Below are positions 1 through 10,010 of a stretch of DNA of 64,000 bases, one piece after another; within the stretch, counting starts at the first letter, position 1, and the number at the start of each line of letters is the position of its first letter. The translations under genes were made by a program, and so were the position numbers. Source of the stretch: Colocasia esculenta (taxonomy: Eukaryota > Streptophyta > Magnoliopsida > Alismatales > Araceae). The notes under the pieces are model-generated. The model did not search any database. It was not told the origin of the DNA and saw only the letters and a list, made by a program, of their open reading frames with translations. The stretch covers positions 70,310,961 to 70,374,960 of the forward strand of contig CM024760.1 in assembly GCA_014218235.1 (NCBI GenBank), given 5' to 3'.

Positions 1-800
1 GATAGACACAATGCTGAACTTTTGATCTTTCTGAACTCTCTTGCTAAAGCTAACAAAGTTATCGAAAGTGTCATCTTTATGCTCTAGGAATGAAACCCAT
101 GTAAATCTTGAATAGTCATCAACTATGACAAATTCAAAGTTCTTTCCTCCAAGACTGGTAGTCCTCATTGGCCCAATAGATCCATGTGTAGGAGTTCTAA
201 GGGTTTTGAGGTGGTTACCACGGTTTTTTACTTGAAGGAGCTCTTGGTATACTTTCCTTTAGCACAAGATTTACAAACACCTTCCAATTTTCCACTGACT
301 TTTGGTAAACCTTCCACAAGATTTTTCTTCAATAGTTTTCTTATGCCATCTATGCTGCAATGTCCAAGACGTCTGTGCCATAATTCAGTGGACTTGACTT
401 TACTAACTGCCAGACAGACGTTTTGCTCTTTGAGTTCTTCAAGGTAGAGTACGTACAAATTCTTTTCCCTATTAGCTTCAAAGATGATTTCTCCATCCTT
501 TAGTATGCTACACTTAGACTCTTGAAACTTGATTTGATGGCCTCTGTCGCACAGCTGACTAATGCTAATTAGATTATGCTTCAATCCTTTGACCAATAAT
601 ACATCTTCAATGACTGTTTTTCCTTTGTTGTTCACAGACCCGCTGCCTACTACTGTGCCTTTCCCATTATCTCCATAGGTGACTGTCCCCTCTTCAGCTT
701 GGAGATGCGAGAATAACTTCTGGTTGCCTGACATGTGTCTTGAGCACCCACTATCCAAGTACCACTTGGATGCTCTAGAATTAACCTGAAATAAAAACAT
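1..800 (-). pseudogene. pol: Element A pol start: protease, GAG-pre-integrase, integrase N part
   Basis: This frame begins at ATG 800-798, which overlaps the gag stop as TGATG. Near residue 16 it shows the copia aspartic protease motif WYLDSGCSRHMSG. A GAG-pre-integrase region follows, with LWHRRLGH and CKSCAKGK forming the HHCC zinc-binding site of integrase. A TAA at 228-230 interrupts the frame; beyond it the same frame continues with LELLHMDLLGP and the first catalytic Asp region of the integrase core (VDDYSRFTWV), running off the window edge. In the family this polyprotein matures the Gag particle and inserts the cDNA. The single stop and the missing remainder make it a broken or partial copy. 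It is in the -1 frame relative to gag. Confidence 0.85.
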
Positions 801-2482
801 CAAGCTTTAGGTACCCAAATTCTTTTGGGTCCTGATGGGTTAGTATCGTTGATTTTGCCTTTTATTATCCATTTTTTATGTCTTGTTGGGCATGTAGTTA
901 TAATATGTTCTAACTTATTGCAATGACTACAGCAGGATAACTTAGTTACTTTTTCAATATATTTGAAATCAGCTTTGTATGCTATATCTTGTTCAGGTAC
1001 AAATTTTGGTGTTGGATAATTTTTAGGATAAATTATGGTTTCTTCATTATCTGGGGGTGTGTATCCTAATCTATTTTTCTTCTTACCTGATCTTCTAGCG
1101 CCTTTTAATATTAGTGAGTTTTTACCATTAGTAAATTTCTCTAATATGCTTGATAGTTTATCATTTTCTTTATTTAAGTTTTTAATTTCTTCTCTTAATT
1201 CAACTGTACTTTCATGTTTTTCCAATTTTGTTATTTGTTCATTCTTGGCTTTTAGGTCTTCACAAACCAATTCATTTCTCCTTTTAAGTTCTGTTATTTG
1301 ACTTTCCAATTGTTCATTTTCTGATTTTAGATCTGAGTTTGTATTTTCTATACAGATTATGTTTTTCTTGCTCACCTTTAATAGTTTGGTCACTTCTTTA
1401 TATTTTTCATATAATTTGTTGAAAGCCTCTTCTAAGCTATCGGAATCTGAATCATTGCATGAATCAAAAGAGGAGTCAGAAGTTACCTTATCCTCGATAT
1501 TTGCCATAAAAGCCAGGTTGGCTTCTTCTTCATCACTGCTGCAGCTTGACTCGCTGTCTGAGTCGCTGCTGTTTTTCCATGCAGCTGCCATGGCTTTCTT
1601 CTTGTACTTTCTGAACTTCTTGGAGTTATCCTTCTTTCTAAACTCTGGCTTCTTGAGCTTTGGACACTCAGCCTTCATGTGTCCTGGCTTCTTGCACTTG
1701 CAGCAAAGTGCCTCATTTCTCTTCTGATCTTTTCCGTCTAGTCTCTTGTAATCTTTATTTTTCTTAAAATACCTCCTACTGGACTGGAACTTTTTCTTCT
1801 TGGCCAGGATCCTTTGCAATCTTCTTGACAGCATAGCTTCTTCATCACTGTCTTTGCTGTCCTCACTGTTGTCCAAAGATTCATCAGATGAGTCCTCATC
1901 AGCTTTGAGTGCATTGGACTGTTTTTTTCTACTGGAGGATTCCCCTAATCTTTCCATGTTTATCTCATAGGCCATGAGTGACCCAACTAGCTTTTCTAGA
2001 GACATTCTCTTCAGATCATTGGCTTCTTCAATGGCCGTTACTTTTGGAGTCCATGAGGATGGCAAGGATCTAAGAATTTTCCTGACCATATCTCCCATTT
2101 CATAGGTTTTTCCTAATCCGGCTAACCTATTAGTGATGTCTGTGAATCTACTAAACATTTGGGTTATGGATTCACCTGACTGCATTTGAAATCGCTCATA
2201 TTGAGTTACAAGAATATCTATTCTTGTCTCCTTGACCTTATCTGTGCCTTCATAAGTGATTCTGATCTTTTCCCACATTTCCATTGCGGATTTGCAGGCT
2301 GAAACTCTGTTGAATTCCTTCTTGCTTAGAGCACAAAATAGAATGCTTTTTGCTTTACAATTCAGGGAAATCTTCTTCCTGTCATCATATGTCCATTGTG
2401 ATTTCTCATTTGTGACTAACAGATCACCTTCTTCTACTATCGACCAAATTTGATAATCATGTCCTTGCAGGAAGTACTCCAT
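800..2482 (-). CDS. gag: Element A Gag polyprotein
   Basis: A 560-codon open frame gives the capsid/nucleocapsid protein that packages retrotransposon RNA in cytoplasmic particles. The first about 190 residues match the copia gag (UBN2-type) region, with WEKIRITYEGTDKVKETR and a region ending MVRKILRSLPSSW. A CCHC zinc knuckle, CCKCKKPGHMKAECP, lies near residue 260. A long charged coiled-coil stretch follows at about 355-465, then a second finger-like CSHCNKLEH near 520, and the end GPKRIWVPKA. The visible ATG at 2482 is probably not the original start: upstream in frame are residues typical of gag N-termini (NRPPLFDGDDYTY), then an in-frame TGA at 2492-2494 where Trp is usual, and an ATA at 2567-2569 where a Met start would fit. 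The N-terminus is therefore likely damaged. Confidence 0.85.
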   Translation of the reverse strand: MEYFLQGHDYQIWSIVEEGDLLVTNEKSQWTYDDRKKISLNCKAKSILFCALSKKEFNRVSACKSAMEMWEKIRITYEGTDKVKETRIDILVTQYERFQMQSGESITQMFSRFTDITNRLAGLGKTYEMGDMVRKILRSLPSSWTPKVTAIEEANDLKRMSLEKLVGSLMAYEINMERLGESSSRKKQSNALKADEDSSDESLDNSEDSKDSDEEAMLSRRLQRILAKKKKFQSSRRYFKKNKDYKRLDGKDQKRNEALCCKCKKPGHMKAECPKLKKPEFRKKDNSKKFRKYKKKAMAAAWKNSSDSDSESSCSSDEEEANLAFMANIEDKVTSDSSFDSCNDSDSDSLEEAFNKLYEKYKEVTKLLKVSKKNIICIENTNSDLKSENEQLESQITELKRRNELVCEDLKAKNEQITKLEKHESTVELREEIKNLNKENDKLSSILEKFTNGKNSLILKGARRSGKKKNRLGYTPPDNEETIIYPKNYPTPKFVPEQDIAYKADFKYIEKVTKLSCCSHCNKLEHIITTCPTRHKKWIIKGKINDTNPSGPKRIWVPKA

Positions 2483-2619
2483 TCTTGTCTTTCAATAGGT
2501 ATAATCATCACCATCAAACAAGGGAGGTCTGTTGACTGACTGACCTTCGTTGTGAGCTTGGGCTGCTATGGATCTTTACTCTTCAGATCGTTGGATCTTG
2601 TTCTTTGTCGAAGAGACTC

Positions 2620-2631
2620 GCTCTGATACTA
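2620..2631 (-). promoter_or_regulatory. Element A primer binding site
   Basis: On the minus strand this reads TAGTATCAGAGC, one base from the usual plant initiator Met-tRNA site TGGTATCAGAGC. It lies two bases from the inner end of the LTR at 2634 and fixes the orientation of A. Confidence 0.8.
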
Positions 2632-2633
2632 CA

Positions 2634-5032
2634 TGTTGCCCGGTTGGCGAACCCAGAGGGGGGGTGAATGGGTCTTTAAAAATATTTACCTAGTTAAAAC
2701 CTGAACTTACACAAACACAAAAACATTCTTGGAGGAGATTAGTAATGGTTAGTAAAAAGAACAATCACACAAAGAAGACAATCTCACAACACACAGATTT
2801 ATCCTGGTTCGGATCTCCTCTCCTTAGGAGTCCTACGTCCAGTCCCTGAGCAAACCTCAGGATTCCACTATCTAGGGTACAGTCCCCCTATGGACAAGAC
2901 AAACACCCAGCTCAGCTGGTCTTCCTTCACACTCGAAGGGAACACAACACCCTGGTACCACCAGGTCTTCCTTCACTCATGAAGGGAAAGAAAACACCAC
3001 CCTGGAAACCACCAGGTCTTCCTTCACACCCGAAGGGAAACAAACAAGGGAATCTGAAAAAGGATTGACTAGCCCCTAGATCAAGCTTAACAAAACTTGA
3101 TCTGAAGCTACAAGCACTGAGAGTTACAGATCTACACAGGTGCTCTCTCAGAACTATTCTAGCTCTCTTCGGATTTTTCTCACAGCACAGGGAGCTAAGA
3201 GCCAAGGCAGAATGGAATGAAAAATGCTGGCTCTAGATTTCTTGAGAAGACTTGAAAGACTGCTGAGTTGTTTTTGTCTGTTAATCCTCTATATCCGTTT
3301 TCAAATCTTCTGTCTTGTATATATATATCTTCATCTTGAATGTAGACGATGAGATAGCCGTTGTCTCACAGCTTTGGTGAACGTTAGACTGAAGGATTTG
3401 TGGAAGCTTCCAGTCAACAGTCTTTTGTTCTTTTGAGCACGCAAAGTGATGAGATCTTCTGAGGTGACTTGTAGTTCTTTCTATGTCCAACGTTGTAAGA
3501 TGGTACAACTTCAAGGTTCTGCAAAAGTTGAGCTTTAATGGTAGACAGCTAACACTATCTCCAGATGTCAGTCAACGTTAGAGCAAGTAAACAAGATATA
3601 GTAGTGACAGTTTACCGTTCTAAAAGGATACATGCAGAGAATACACTTTAATGGAAGATATGTTCTGCGTCCATGCAGAGATGCGTTCAAACTTCATTAA
3701 ATGCATAGCAGTCAAACAGGTGAGATACGACTTTGACTATTCAACGTATTTTAATTCAAGGTAAACATTTATTTAATGGAAACATGACTTATGAAATCGT
3801 TATGAGATCATGATAGTCTATGAGAGTCGTTATGAATCATAGCAAATCGTTATAGACTTAGAAGAAGTCATTATGATAACTTATGAAATCGTTATGACAA
3901 GCAAATCGTTATAACTTCTGAAGGAATCGTTACGATGACTTATGAAATCGTTATGAGATCATGATAGTCTATAAGAGTCGTTATGAATCATAGCAAATCG
4001 TTGTAGACTTGGAAGAAGTCATTATGATAACTTATTAAATCGTTATGATAAGCAAATCGTTATAACTTCTGAAGGAATCATTACGATGACTTATGGAATC
4101 GTTATGACGAGCAAGTCGTTACGAGTTCTAAAGGAGTCGTTACGATGACTTATGAAATCGTTATGACTGGCAAATCGTTACGAGTTCTAAAGAAGTCGTT
4201 ATGATGACTTATGAAGTCGTTATGACGAGCAAGTCGTTACGAGTTCTAAAGGAGTCGTTACGATCACTTATGAAGTCGTTATGACGAGCAAGTCGTTACG
4301 AGTTCTAAAGGAGTCGTTACGATGACTTATGAAATCGTTATGACTGGCAAATCGTTACGAGTTCTAAAGAAGTCGTTACGATGACTTATGAAATCGTTAT
4401 GACTGGCAAGTCGTTACGAGTTCTAAAGGAGTCGTTACGATCACTTATGAATTCGTTATGACGAGCAAGTCGTTACGAGTTCTAAAGGAGTCGTTACGAT
4501 CACTTATGAAGTTGTTATGGCGAGCAAGTCGTTATGAGTTCTAAATGAGTCATTACGATGACATGAAATCGTTATGACTGGCAAGTCGTTACGAGTTCTA
4601 AAGGAGTCGTTACGATCACTTATGAAGTCGTTATGACGAGCAAGTCGTTACGAGTTCTAAAGGAGTCGTTACGATGACTTATGAAATCGTTATGACTGGC
4701 AAGTCGTTACGAGTTCTAAAGGAATCGTTACGAAGACTTATGAAATCGTTATGACTGGCAAGTCGTTACGAGTTCTAAAGGAATCGTTACGAAGACTTAT
4801 GAAATCGTTGTGACATCGACTTGATTGAACTTTAGAACTTACAAAGAAGTCGTTACATCTTTACTGGAAGCAATGCATATATGTACTTACCATAAGTGCT
4901 TGATTTTCTTTGAAGATTTCCTGTGCTTAAGGCTAAATGAAATGAAGTTAGAGAACTTTTGACAGAGTTTTGTTTATCACCAAAATAAGTATGTAATTGA
5001 TTTAAAATTACGTGGGGATGGACTGTTCATCA
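2634..5032 (-). repeat. LTR shared by copia units A and B
   Basis: The LTR is about 2.4 kb, starting TGTTGCCCGG on the plus strand and ending ...GTTCATCA. It has a PBS and gag on its left and a polypurine tract and 3' ORF on its right, so it serves as 5' LTR of A and 3' LTR of B. Near the inner end are the GAGGGGGGGTGAATGGG block and the block around 2800-2900 (TATCCTGGTTCGG, CCTACGTCCAGTCCC) that recurs in the other copia LTRs here. A TATA-like run (TATATATATA, minus strand) lies near 3316-3330. The outer third is a minisatellite, listed separately. Confidence 0.85.
3780..4810. repeat. 59-bp minisatellite in U3 of LTR A
   Basis: The phrase ACGAGTTCTA recurs at 4121, 4180, 4239 and 4298, giving a 59-bp period. 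The cleanest copies lie from about 4081 to 4810; the part from 3780 is more degenerate. Each monomer contains three or four copies of a short subunit of the form TCGTTA(T/C)GA. The array lies upstream of the likely TATA region, where plant LTRs carry enhancers. Confidence 0.9.
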
Positions 5033-5046
5033 ATCTCCCCCTTTTT
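5033..5046 (-). promoter_or_regulatory. Polypurine tract of copia unit B
   Basis: On the minus strand this is AAAAAGGGGGAGAT, directly against the LTR end at 5032. This is the plus-strand primer position of a 3' LTR and shows that the DNA to the right is the internal 3' end of a second unit. Confidence 0.8.
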
Positions 5047-5150
5047 AGTGATGACAAAACTTAATCAATATTTTAACAATACTTAACAGTAAGCAGAAAT
5101 AAAAGTACTGAAAATATGTTTCAAAGATGTTGCAGACATATGTAAGTATT

Positions 5151-5165
5151 TTCTCCCCCTTTTTG
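5151..5165 (-). promoter_or_regulatory. Second, upstream PPT-like tract of unit B
   Basis: CAAAAAGGGGGAGAA on the minus strand, about 105 bp internal to the terminal PPT and preceded by the same kind of TGACA context. Multiplied PPTs have been reported in Sireviruses, as far as I recall; a second-primer role here is inference. Confidence 0.55.
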
Positions 5166-5237
5166 TCATTAAGCAAAAAGAAATAGGACTGAGACAAAGA
5201 ATAAGAGACAAGGAGGAGAAGGAACACAATCTCTTCA

Positions 5238-5744
5238 TTAAGCTTGAGGAGGGACAGGCAAATAATATGCAGGAGAGAGAAGAGAAGCAAAATGAGAAAT
5301 GGCTTCCCAGGCCTGCTCTTCCTGCCTATCAAAAAATTGCCTAAAGGCTCCATCAGAAATAGAGAAAGTTGGTCCCATGGTAGAAGACATCCGGGACAGG
5401 TAGATGCTGCGCTGCTTGGAGAGAAAGTTGGCATACCCATCAGCATCCATGGAGCACTTGATGAAGGAGGTTTTTCCAAAGCTTGCACAGGCAAGGAATT
5501 GATCCATGGTAACAGGGTAGAAAATCTATTTCTCCTTGAGGACTTGGCGTAGAGCTACAAACACCTTGTATCTTTCAGCCCATACTTTGTAGGGATCAAG
5601 TACAAGATCGATGGAGTTCATGTCCAAGAAGGTGGCAAGAGAGACAGGGGCTTTTCCTTCCCTGGCCTGAGCAGCATTGAGATGAGCTAACTGCTGAGCA
5701 GACAACGAATACAATTCGGACCATCTAAGGAGTTTAGCCTTTCA
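5238..5744 (-). pseudogene. Accessory 3' ORF of copia unit B (function unknown)
   Basis: One minus-strand frame runs from about 5744 to 5238 with a single internal TAG at 5526-5528, followed in the same frame by IFYPVTMDQFLACASF. Recognisable stretches are LSAQQLAHLNAAQAREGKAP, the aromatic DPYKVWAERYKVF and the end SPAYYLPVPPQA. There is no zinc knuckle, DTG, DDE or RT motif, and no clear membrane segment. Its place between the expected RNase H end and the 3' LTR is where Sireviruses carry an extra, sometimes env-like, ORF. I do not recognise the family. No upstream ATG remains, so the N-terminus is missing. Confidence 0.5.
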
Positions 5745-5777
5745 CATTCTGAGAGGATAGGAGCAAGAACTTCAGGA

Positions 5778-5803
5778 TTCACCAAAATAAGTATGTAATT
5801 GAT
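5778..5803 (-). repeat. 26-bp remnant of the copia A/B LTR outer end
   Basis: These 26 bases match, without mismatch by eye, the LTR stretch starting at about 4976 and ending at about 5001, some 30-55 bp inside the LTR outer end. The simplest reading is that this is what remains of B's own 5' LTR after a deletion on its left and the J insertion on its right. Confidence 0.6.
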
Positions 5804-6992
5804 TCTCAGGCATTGCCGTTACGCCAAAACTCGAGTTCTTGTGTAAGGATACCATCCTTCCTTATAACCCACCACAGGGTACAGTCCCCCTGCTGGACAA
5901 CTCAGCAACACCCGCAGGCAGGTCCACACCCGGACCTAGGCATGACTTGGCCAACCCGGCCTCCGCCACACCCTCATTCTCTGGTCGCCCCAGGGTGAGA
6001 CATTGGCACGCGCACCTGCCTCGCAGCATGCCACCCAACACAAAGAGATAAACAAGTCGTATAAGTATAAGTAACTATAACAAGAAATAAATGCTCATTT
6101 GAAAATTTATATAGTGTCCCAATTCACAATATCAATACAAATATTAAAGATACATCACCTTATGAGACATATCATGAGGTTGTACAAAGAAAGAACTATC
6201 TACTAGTATATGCAACACCACTACACTTTTCCTATGCTAGGTCAAGATTATTGTCTTCATACACTTGTACTTGAAAAAGTAGGGGAATGCGCCTCACAAG
6301 TTCATCAGCTTAATAGAGCAACCCCAAGAGTCAAAGCAGTAAAATAGGTAATAAAAAATAATATCTCGTTGAAATAAGAGAGTGGAGTAATAACAACTTT
6401 CTGAGACATGTACTAGGTAACTAAAAATTTAATGAAATAATTAACAAATTGGAGCATGCTAAGGCTAAGGTAGTAGCTAACAAAGTAATAACACATTGAA
6501 ATAGAATAACATAGCTAGCCATCAGTAACACATGGCTGTGACAAGTAAACTACAAGTTGGTAAGCAAGACACTCACTTGAGTCACTGAAAATAGGACCGG
6601 ACAAGCACACAGCACCCAAATACTAATCTCACAGTCAGAAACATATTCCATCTATAGCTCCACACTTGCTATCCCAGATAAGAAGAGGCTATAGAGGCTA
6701 CTCTAACACACCACCACCTGCAGCCTAGCCGAGCTACAGTCCCACCCCTATCTATCTCATTTGGATTTCATTAAAGAGTGAGGAAAGTGAGAAGTAAACT
6801 AAAGACTAGTTGGAGACCTACACATTTGCATAGCATCCACTTCCCAACCATTAGTACTCAAGTGGCAGATAGACGTAAGACGCTATCCTAGGCCATCTAT
6901 ATCCTACCTTGGATGAGAGCACACACAAGGAAGCCCAGGAAGATGGCATCAGACCTTGACAGTGCACACAACACTGGGACTAACCCCATCAA
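5804..6992 (-). repeat. Chromovirus J LTR, inner (R-U5) part
   Basis: There is no coding frame here. The stretch is read as the continuation of the minus-strand LTR J, whose U3 and TATA box lie at 52147-53160 on the other side of element D: D's 5-bp duplication CACAC (6993-6997 and 52147-52151) joins the two halves into about 2.2 kb. A segment near 6290-6320 (GCGCCTCACAAGTTCATCAG) occupies the place of the conserved 'CTCACC' block of the other gypsy LTRs here. The exact left end is uncertain (5794-5804), and assignment of the first 200 bases is weak. Confidence 0.5.
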
Positions 6993-6997
6993 CACAC

Positions 6998-7282
6998 TGT
7001 GGATGTGAAAAACCACGAATAGAAATTAAGAGTTTTGAATTAAGATTTGGAGGAGTTTAATGAAAAGAAAGAGATGAAAGGATGGTGGGAAATGAAAAGA
7101 GTGTGTGTGTGCGCACGAGGATGGAGTGTGATCACCAGAGCCACGTGCTTCTCGAAGGAAAAGAGAAAAGGATGATCACGTGTACCTTGACTGAAAGAGC
7201 GGGAAATTGTAATTCAGATTCTTACTCCTCCAATCAGCTAGCCGACAAAGAAGGCTTCAACTTTTGGTTACCTTGCAATCAA
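6998..7282 (-). repeat. Element D 3' LTR remnant (U5 side only)
   Basis: This segment is a close copy of 47684-47968, including ATGTGAAAAACCAC and GATCACGTGTACCTTGA. It is the end of D's 3' LTR; the U3 side is gone and the copy joins integrase sequence at about 7282. Confidence 0.85.
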
Positions 7283-7720
7283 CGACCTTGCCTAAGAATA
7301 TTCTTTGTGCTTGCATGGCCACCACACACACTAGAATGAGCTTCCTCAACAACTTTCCAGAATTCATCATCATCTAAACATCTAAGCAAATCTCCAGTGG
7401 GGCCTCTTTTGTATAAGGCATTTCCAACCAGAGTATACTTTCAGGCCATCCTTCTTATGACTCTCCTTTCTTTTGGAGTGGCTTACCTAGGATATGTTTG
7501 ATCCTTACGATACCTTGCTATCTAATAATACCATGGTTTTTCCTCGTCTTCCAAGTCTTCTTCCTAGTCAATTAGCATGATCTCTCTCTTCACATCTCCA
7601 TCTAATTTCCTAAGCACCACCTCTTTGATTCTAAGGAAAGCATAATCTCTATTAGCAGGAGCGAGATGCCTATGAATGATTATAGATTCAGAGCTCCTAC
7701 TGAGAGGAAAATGAAGGGAT
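7283..7720 (-). pseudogene. pol: Element D integrase zinc region and post-RNase H linker (fragment)
   Basis: Read on the minus strand this matches the corresponding parts of the two E copies near 53.8-54.2 kb and 57.4-57.8 kb. Those show the linker and the HHCC zinc finger of Tat integrase (VEEAHSDVCGGHASAKKIL). Here the frame is broken by stops. The fragment ends at about 7282, just after the zinc region, so the integrase core, C-terminus, PPT and 3' LTR U3 are deleted. Copia element C sits at its right end with GAGGC on both sides, and the pol sequence resumes at 23115. Confidence 0.75.
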
Positions 7721-7781
7721 GAGGCTGAAGAGTGTGCAGAATTAGTCCTAAAGGGAATCTAGAAGGGGGTTGAATAGATTA

Positions 7782-10010
7782 TGTAATGACCCCGAGAATC
7801 CGACCCTCGACGCAAGTCGAGGACCCAATTTTCGTGGTCGCCGCCCATAGATCCGAGGACCCGGAAGGGCTATAACACAAGTCTAATAGAACATGTAAAG
7901 GAAATAAACGTCAACTACTGAACTAGAAGCACACACGCAAAAATAGAAAGAAGAGCGAGACTGTAGCGTATTGCCCTAGCTACAGTCCCAACACACACAC
8001 AAATAGTACAAGAAAAAGGGGGAGGACAGAGCCCTTAGGGGCATACCCCGAGGGTGAAGCACAACTGAAGGGGGAAACCCACTGCTAGCTATGGGGACGA
8101 TGACTACCACCCTGCCTCCTCTGCCTGACGCGCGCTCTGCCACTGCTGAGAAGTCTCACCTGGAAAAGAAGGGATGAGCTTCACAATAGAAGCTCAGTAG
8201 GGACTACCAATATTCTACTGGCTCTAACAGGCGAGAAAGAAAGAATATATATAAACAAATTAAATAACAGCAGTTATATATTCTACTCTGTAGAACCTGC
8301 ACGTCGTGACCACCACACGGCTGGCACACAGACAGAGCAAACCCTGCCTGGACAAGAGCCACTAGCTACGGAAATCGCTACCACTAGTCAACCGGTCAAG
8401 TGCATCCACTGACATATTATCCTCGACCCAGGTCCAAGCCTCTACTCTCATCAGAGTGGGGGCAGGAGCACAGTAACACAACAGTAACCGCCGTAGTCTG
8501 GGTGGACTACGGTCCCACGTTTGGCCTCTCCAGGTGGCTCCGAGGCCACAAAGAGCGAGGCAGTGAGAAAAAGGACTAGCTGGCCTGCACCAGGTAGAAC
8601 TCCGACCATCCTCGGTGTCCCAGACCAACCAAGAAAGCTCTGCAAACCACTTGACGCTGTTGTCCTAACCACCGTTTTCTCCTCTACTCCAGAGTCTGTG
8701 ACTCGAGTATGCTCGTCGCCCTGAACGCTTCCTCTAAGGCGCATGAGGATGGGGGTCCCAGGTAAATGATAACAACCTCTCTCGCGGTACAAGCCCTCAA
8801 GTGCCGAGCACCGGGCGAACGACTAGTGTAGGACTGTACTAGGCACTAGCACTGGTGCCACGGGTATAGAAAGAACCGGAAACAACAAAGACTCCATGAG
8901 AAACGAAACTTCGCAAGATCTTACATGTATCTGATACTGTCGCGACGCCCACGGCCGCCGCAACACTGTCGCGACGCCGTAGTCGATCGTGACCATGTTG
9001 CGATACCCTAGGGCGTCATGATGATGTCGCGGCAGCCATGCCGGTCGTGACATCATTGCGACCCCTAAGTCGGTCGCGACTTGTGAGCTCAGTCGAGAGG
9101 GGTCCCAGGACAACCCTCCCGAGAACCACCCCAAAACCGATACAAACACATGGGAAACGCATGGGAAAGATTATAAACATACAAACCACCCTCAAACCCC
9201 ACGATTTATGCATTACACAAGGAGATCTACGCTCAAGGGAAAACCTCACAACATAGAGCATGGATCTCACCCCCACAACCCTGAAACCACGAAGAAACAA
9301 GGAATCCCAAGGGGAGGGGAGCATGCTAAGATGAGTGGGAGACAAGGGTCCCTACCTCAAGGAGTAGAGCCGACCCGTTGGGGCCTTCACGTCAGAATGG
9401 CCACCTCCTCCTCGCTCCAAGCACCACGAGCACGTCGCCTACATGAACGGTGCGTCACCTCCTCGCCCAAACTCCCAAAGGTCATCGAAGAAACCAAGAG
9501 GCTCTTCTCTAGAAGAAGGGAGAAGAAGAAGAAAGGAAAGAGGAGATGGGAGAAATGGGTGCTGGCATCGGTTTTGAACCGATGGGCCAAGAGACGCGAC
9601 GGGTCGAGCCGATGCGATAGCAAGCATGTTGCGATGCCCCAGAGCGTCACGACCTTGTCACGACAGCAAGCCCCAGCGCAACACCAAAAGCGGTCCAATC
9701 TCGAAGACTGGGAAATCCAGAATGCGACGGCCTACCAATTCGCATCAACATTGTACGCGTCTGATACCCGACAAGGCCGTTCTAACAGAAAGGACATCGG
9801 TCAAAATGGTCAGAAAAGCAGTCGCGTCGCCTTCAGACGTCACAAAAAGAATGCGACGCCCACCCCTGTCGCGACCATAACGCGACGGCTAGGCGTGCTG
9901 TGACCAAAGGCATGTCGTGACCGGCACCTTTGGTGCGACAATGTTGCGACCAAGGGGTCTGTCGCGACCAAAAGGACAGAGCTAAGGGCCCAAGAGGGCC
10001 GGGTCTTATA
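7782..10010 (-). mobile_element. Solo gypsy LTR P1 (family of element L)
   Basis: This 2229-bp LTR starts TGTAATGACC and ends GGGTCTTATA, flanked by GATTA at 7777-7781 and 10011-10015. It is the reverse complement of the L LTR at 60809-63083 (which ends GGGTCATTACA) and is collinear with P2. No internal coding sequence or PBS is present, so it is a solo LTR left by LTR-LTR recombination. Open frames in it are not conserved proteins. It carries clusters of GTCGCGAC (8939, 8968, 9073, 9961). Confidence 0.92.

Larger units (their letters stand above)
1..5032 (-). mobile_element. Ty1/copia Sirevirus-like retrotransposon A (5' half)
   Basis: Reading the minus strand from right to left the order is 5' LTR (2634-5032), PBS, gag, protease, GAG-pre-integrase and the start of integrase, which is the Ty1/copia order. 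The left edge of the window cuts the element inside integrase, so RT, RNase H and the 3' LTR are not visible. The long gag with coiled coil and the gag ending in a WVPK motif resemble the SIRE/Maximus (Sirevirus) lineage; that lineage call is inference. The coding part is relatively well preserved (one 560-codon gag frame), so A is younger or less decayed than the copia element C to its right. Confidence 0.9.

Noticed and set aside
3780..4810. CRISPR-like appearance of regular repeats
   Set aside because: Monomers are contiguous 59-bp tandem units without unique spacers, inside a plant LTR with no cas genes.
8362..8792. Similar open frames in P1 (8362-8792) and P2 (16558-16937)
   Set aside because: They reflect LTR sequence homology between P1, P2 and L; the frames are not kept intact and have no protein domain. 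They lie in LTRs, not in genes.
9208..9903. 231-codon plus-strand open frame in P1
   Set aside because: It is antisense to the LTR orientation, of biased composition from a C/G- and A-rich segment, and broken in P2. It is not a gene.
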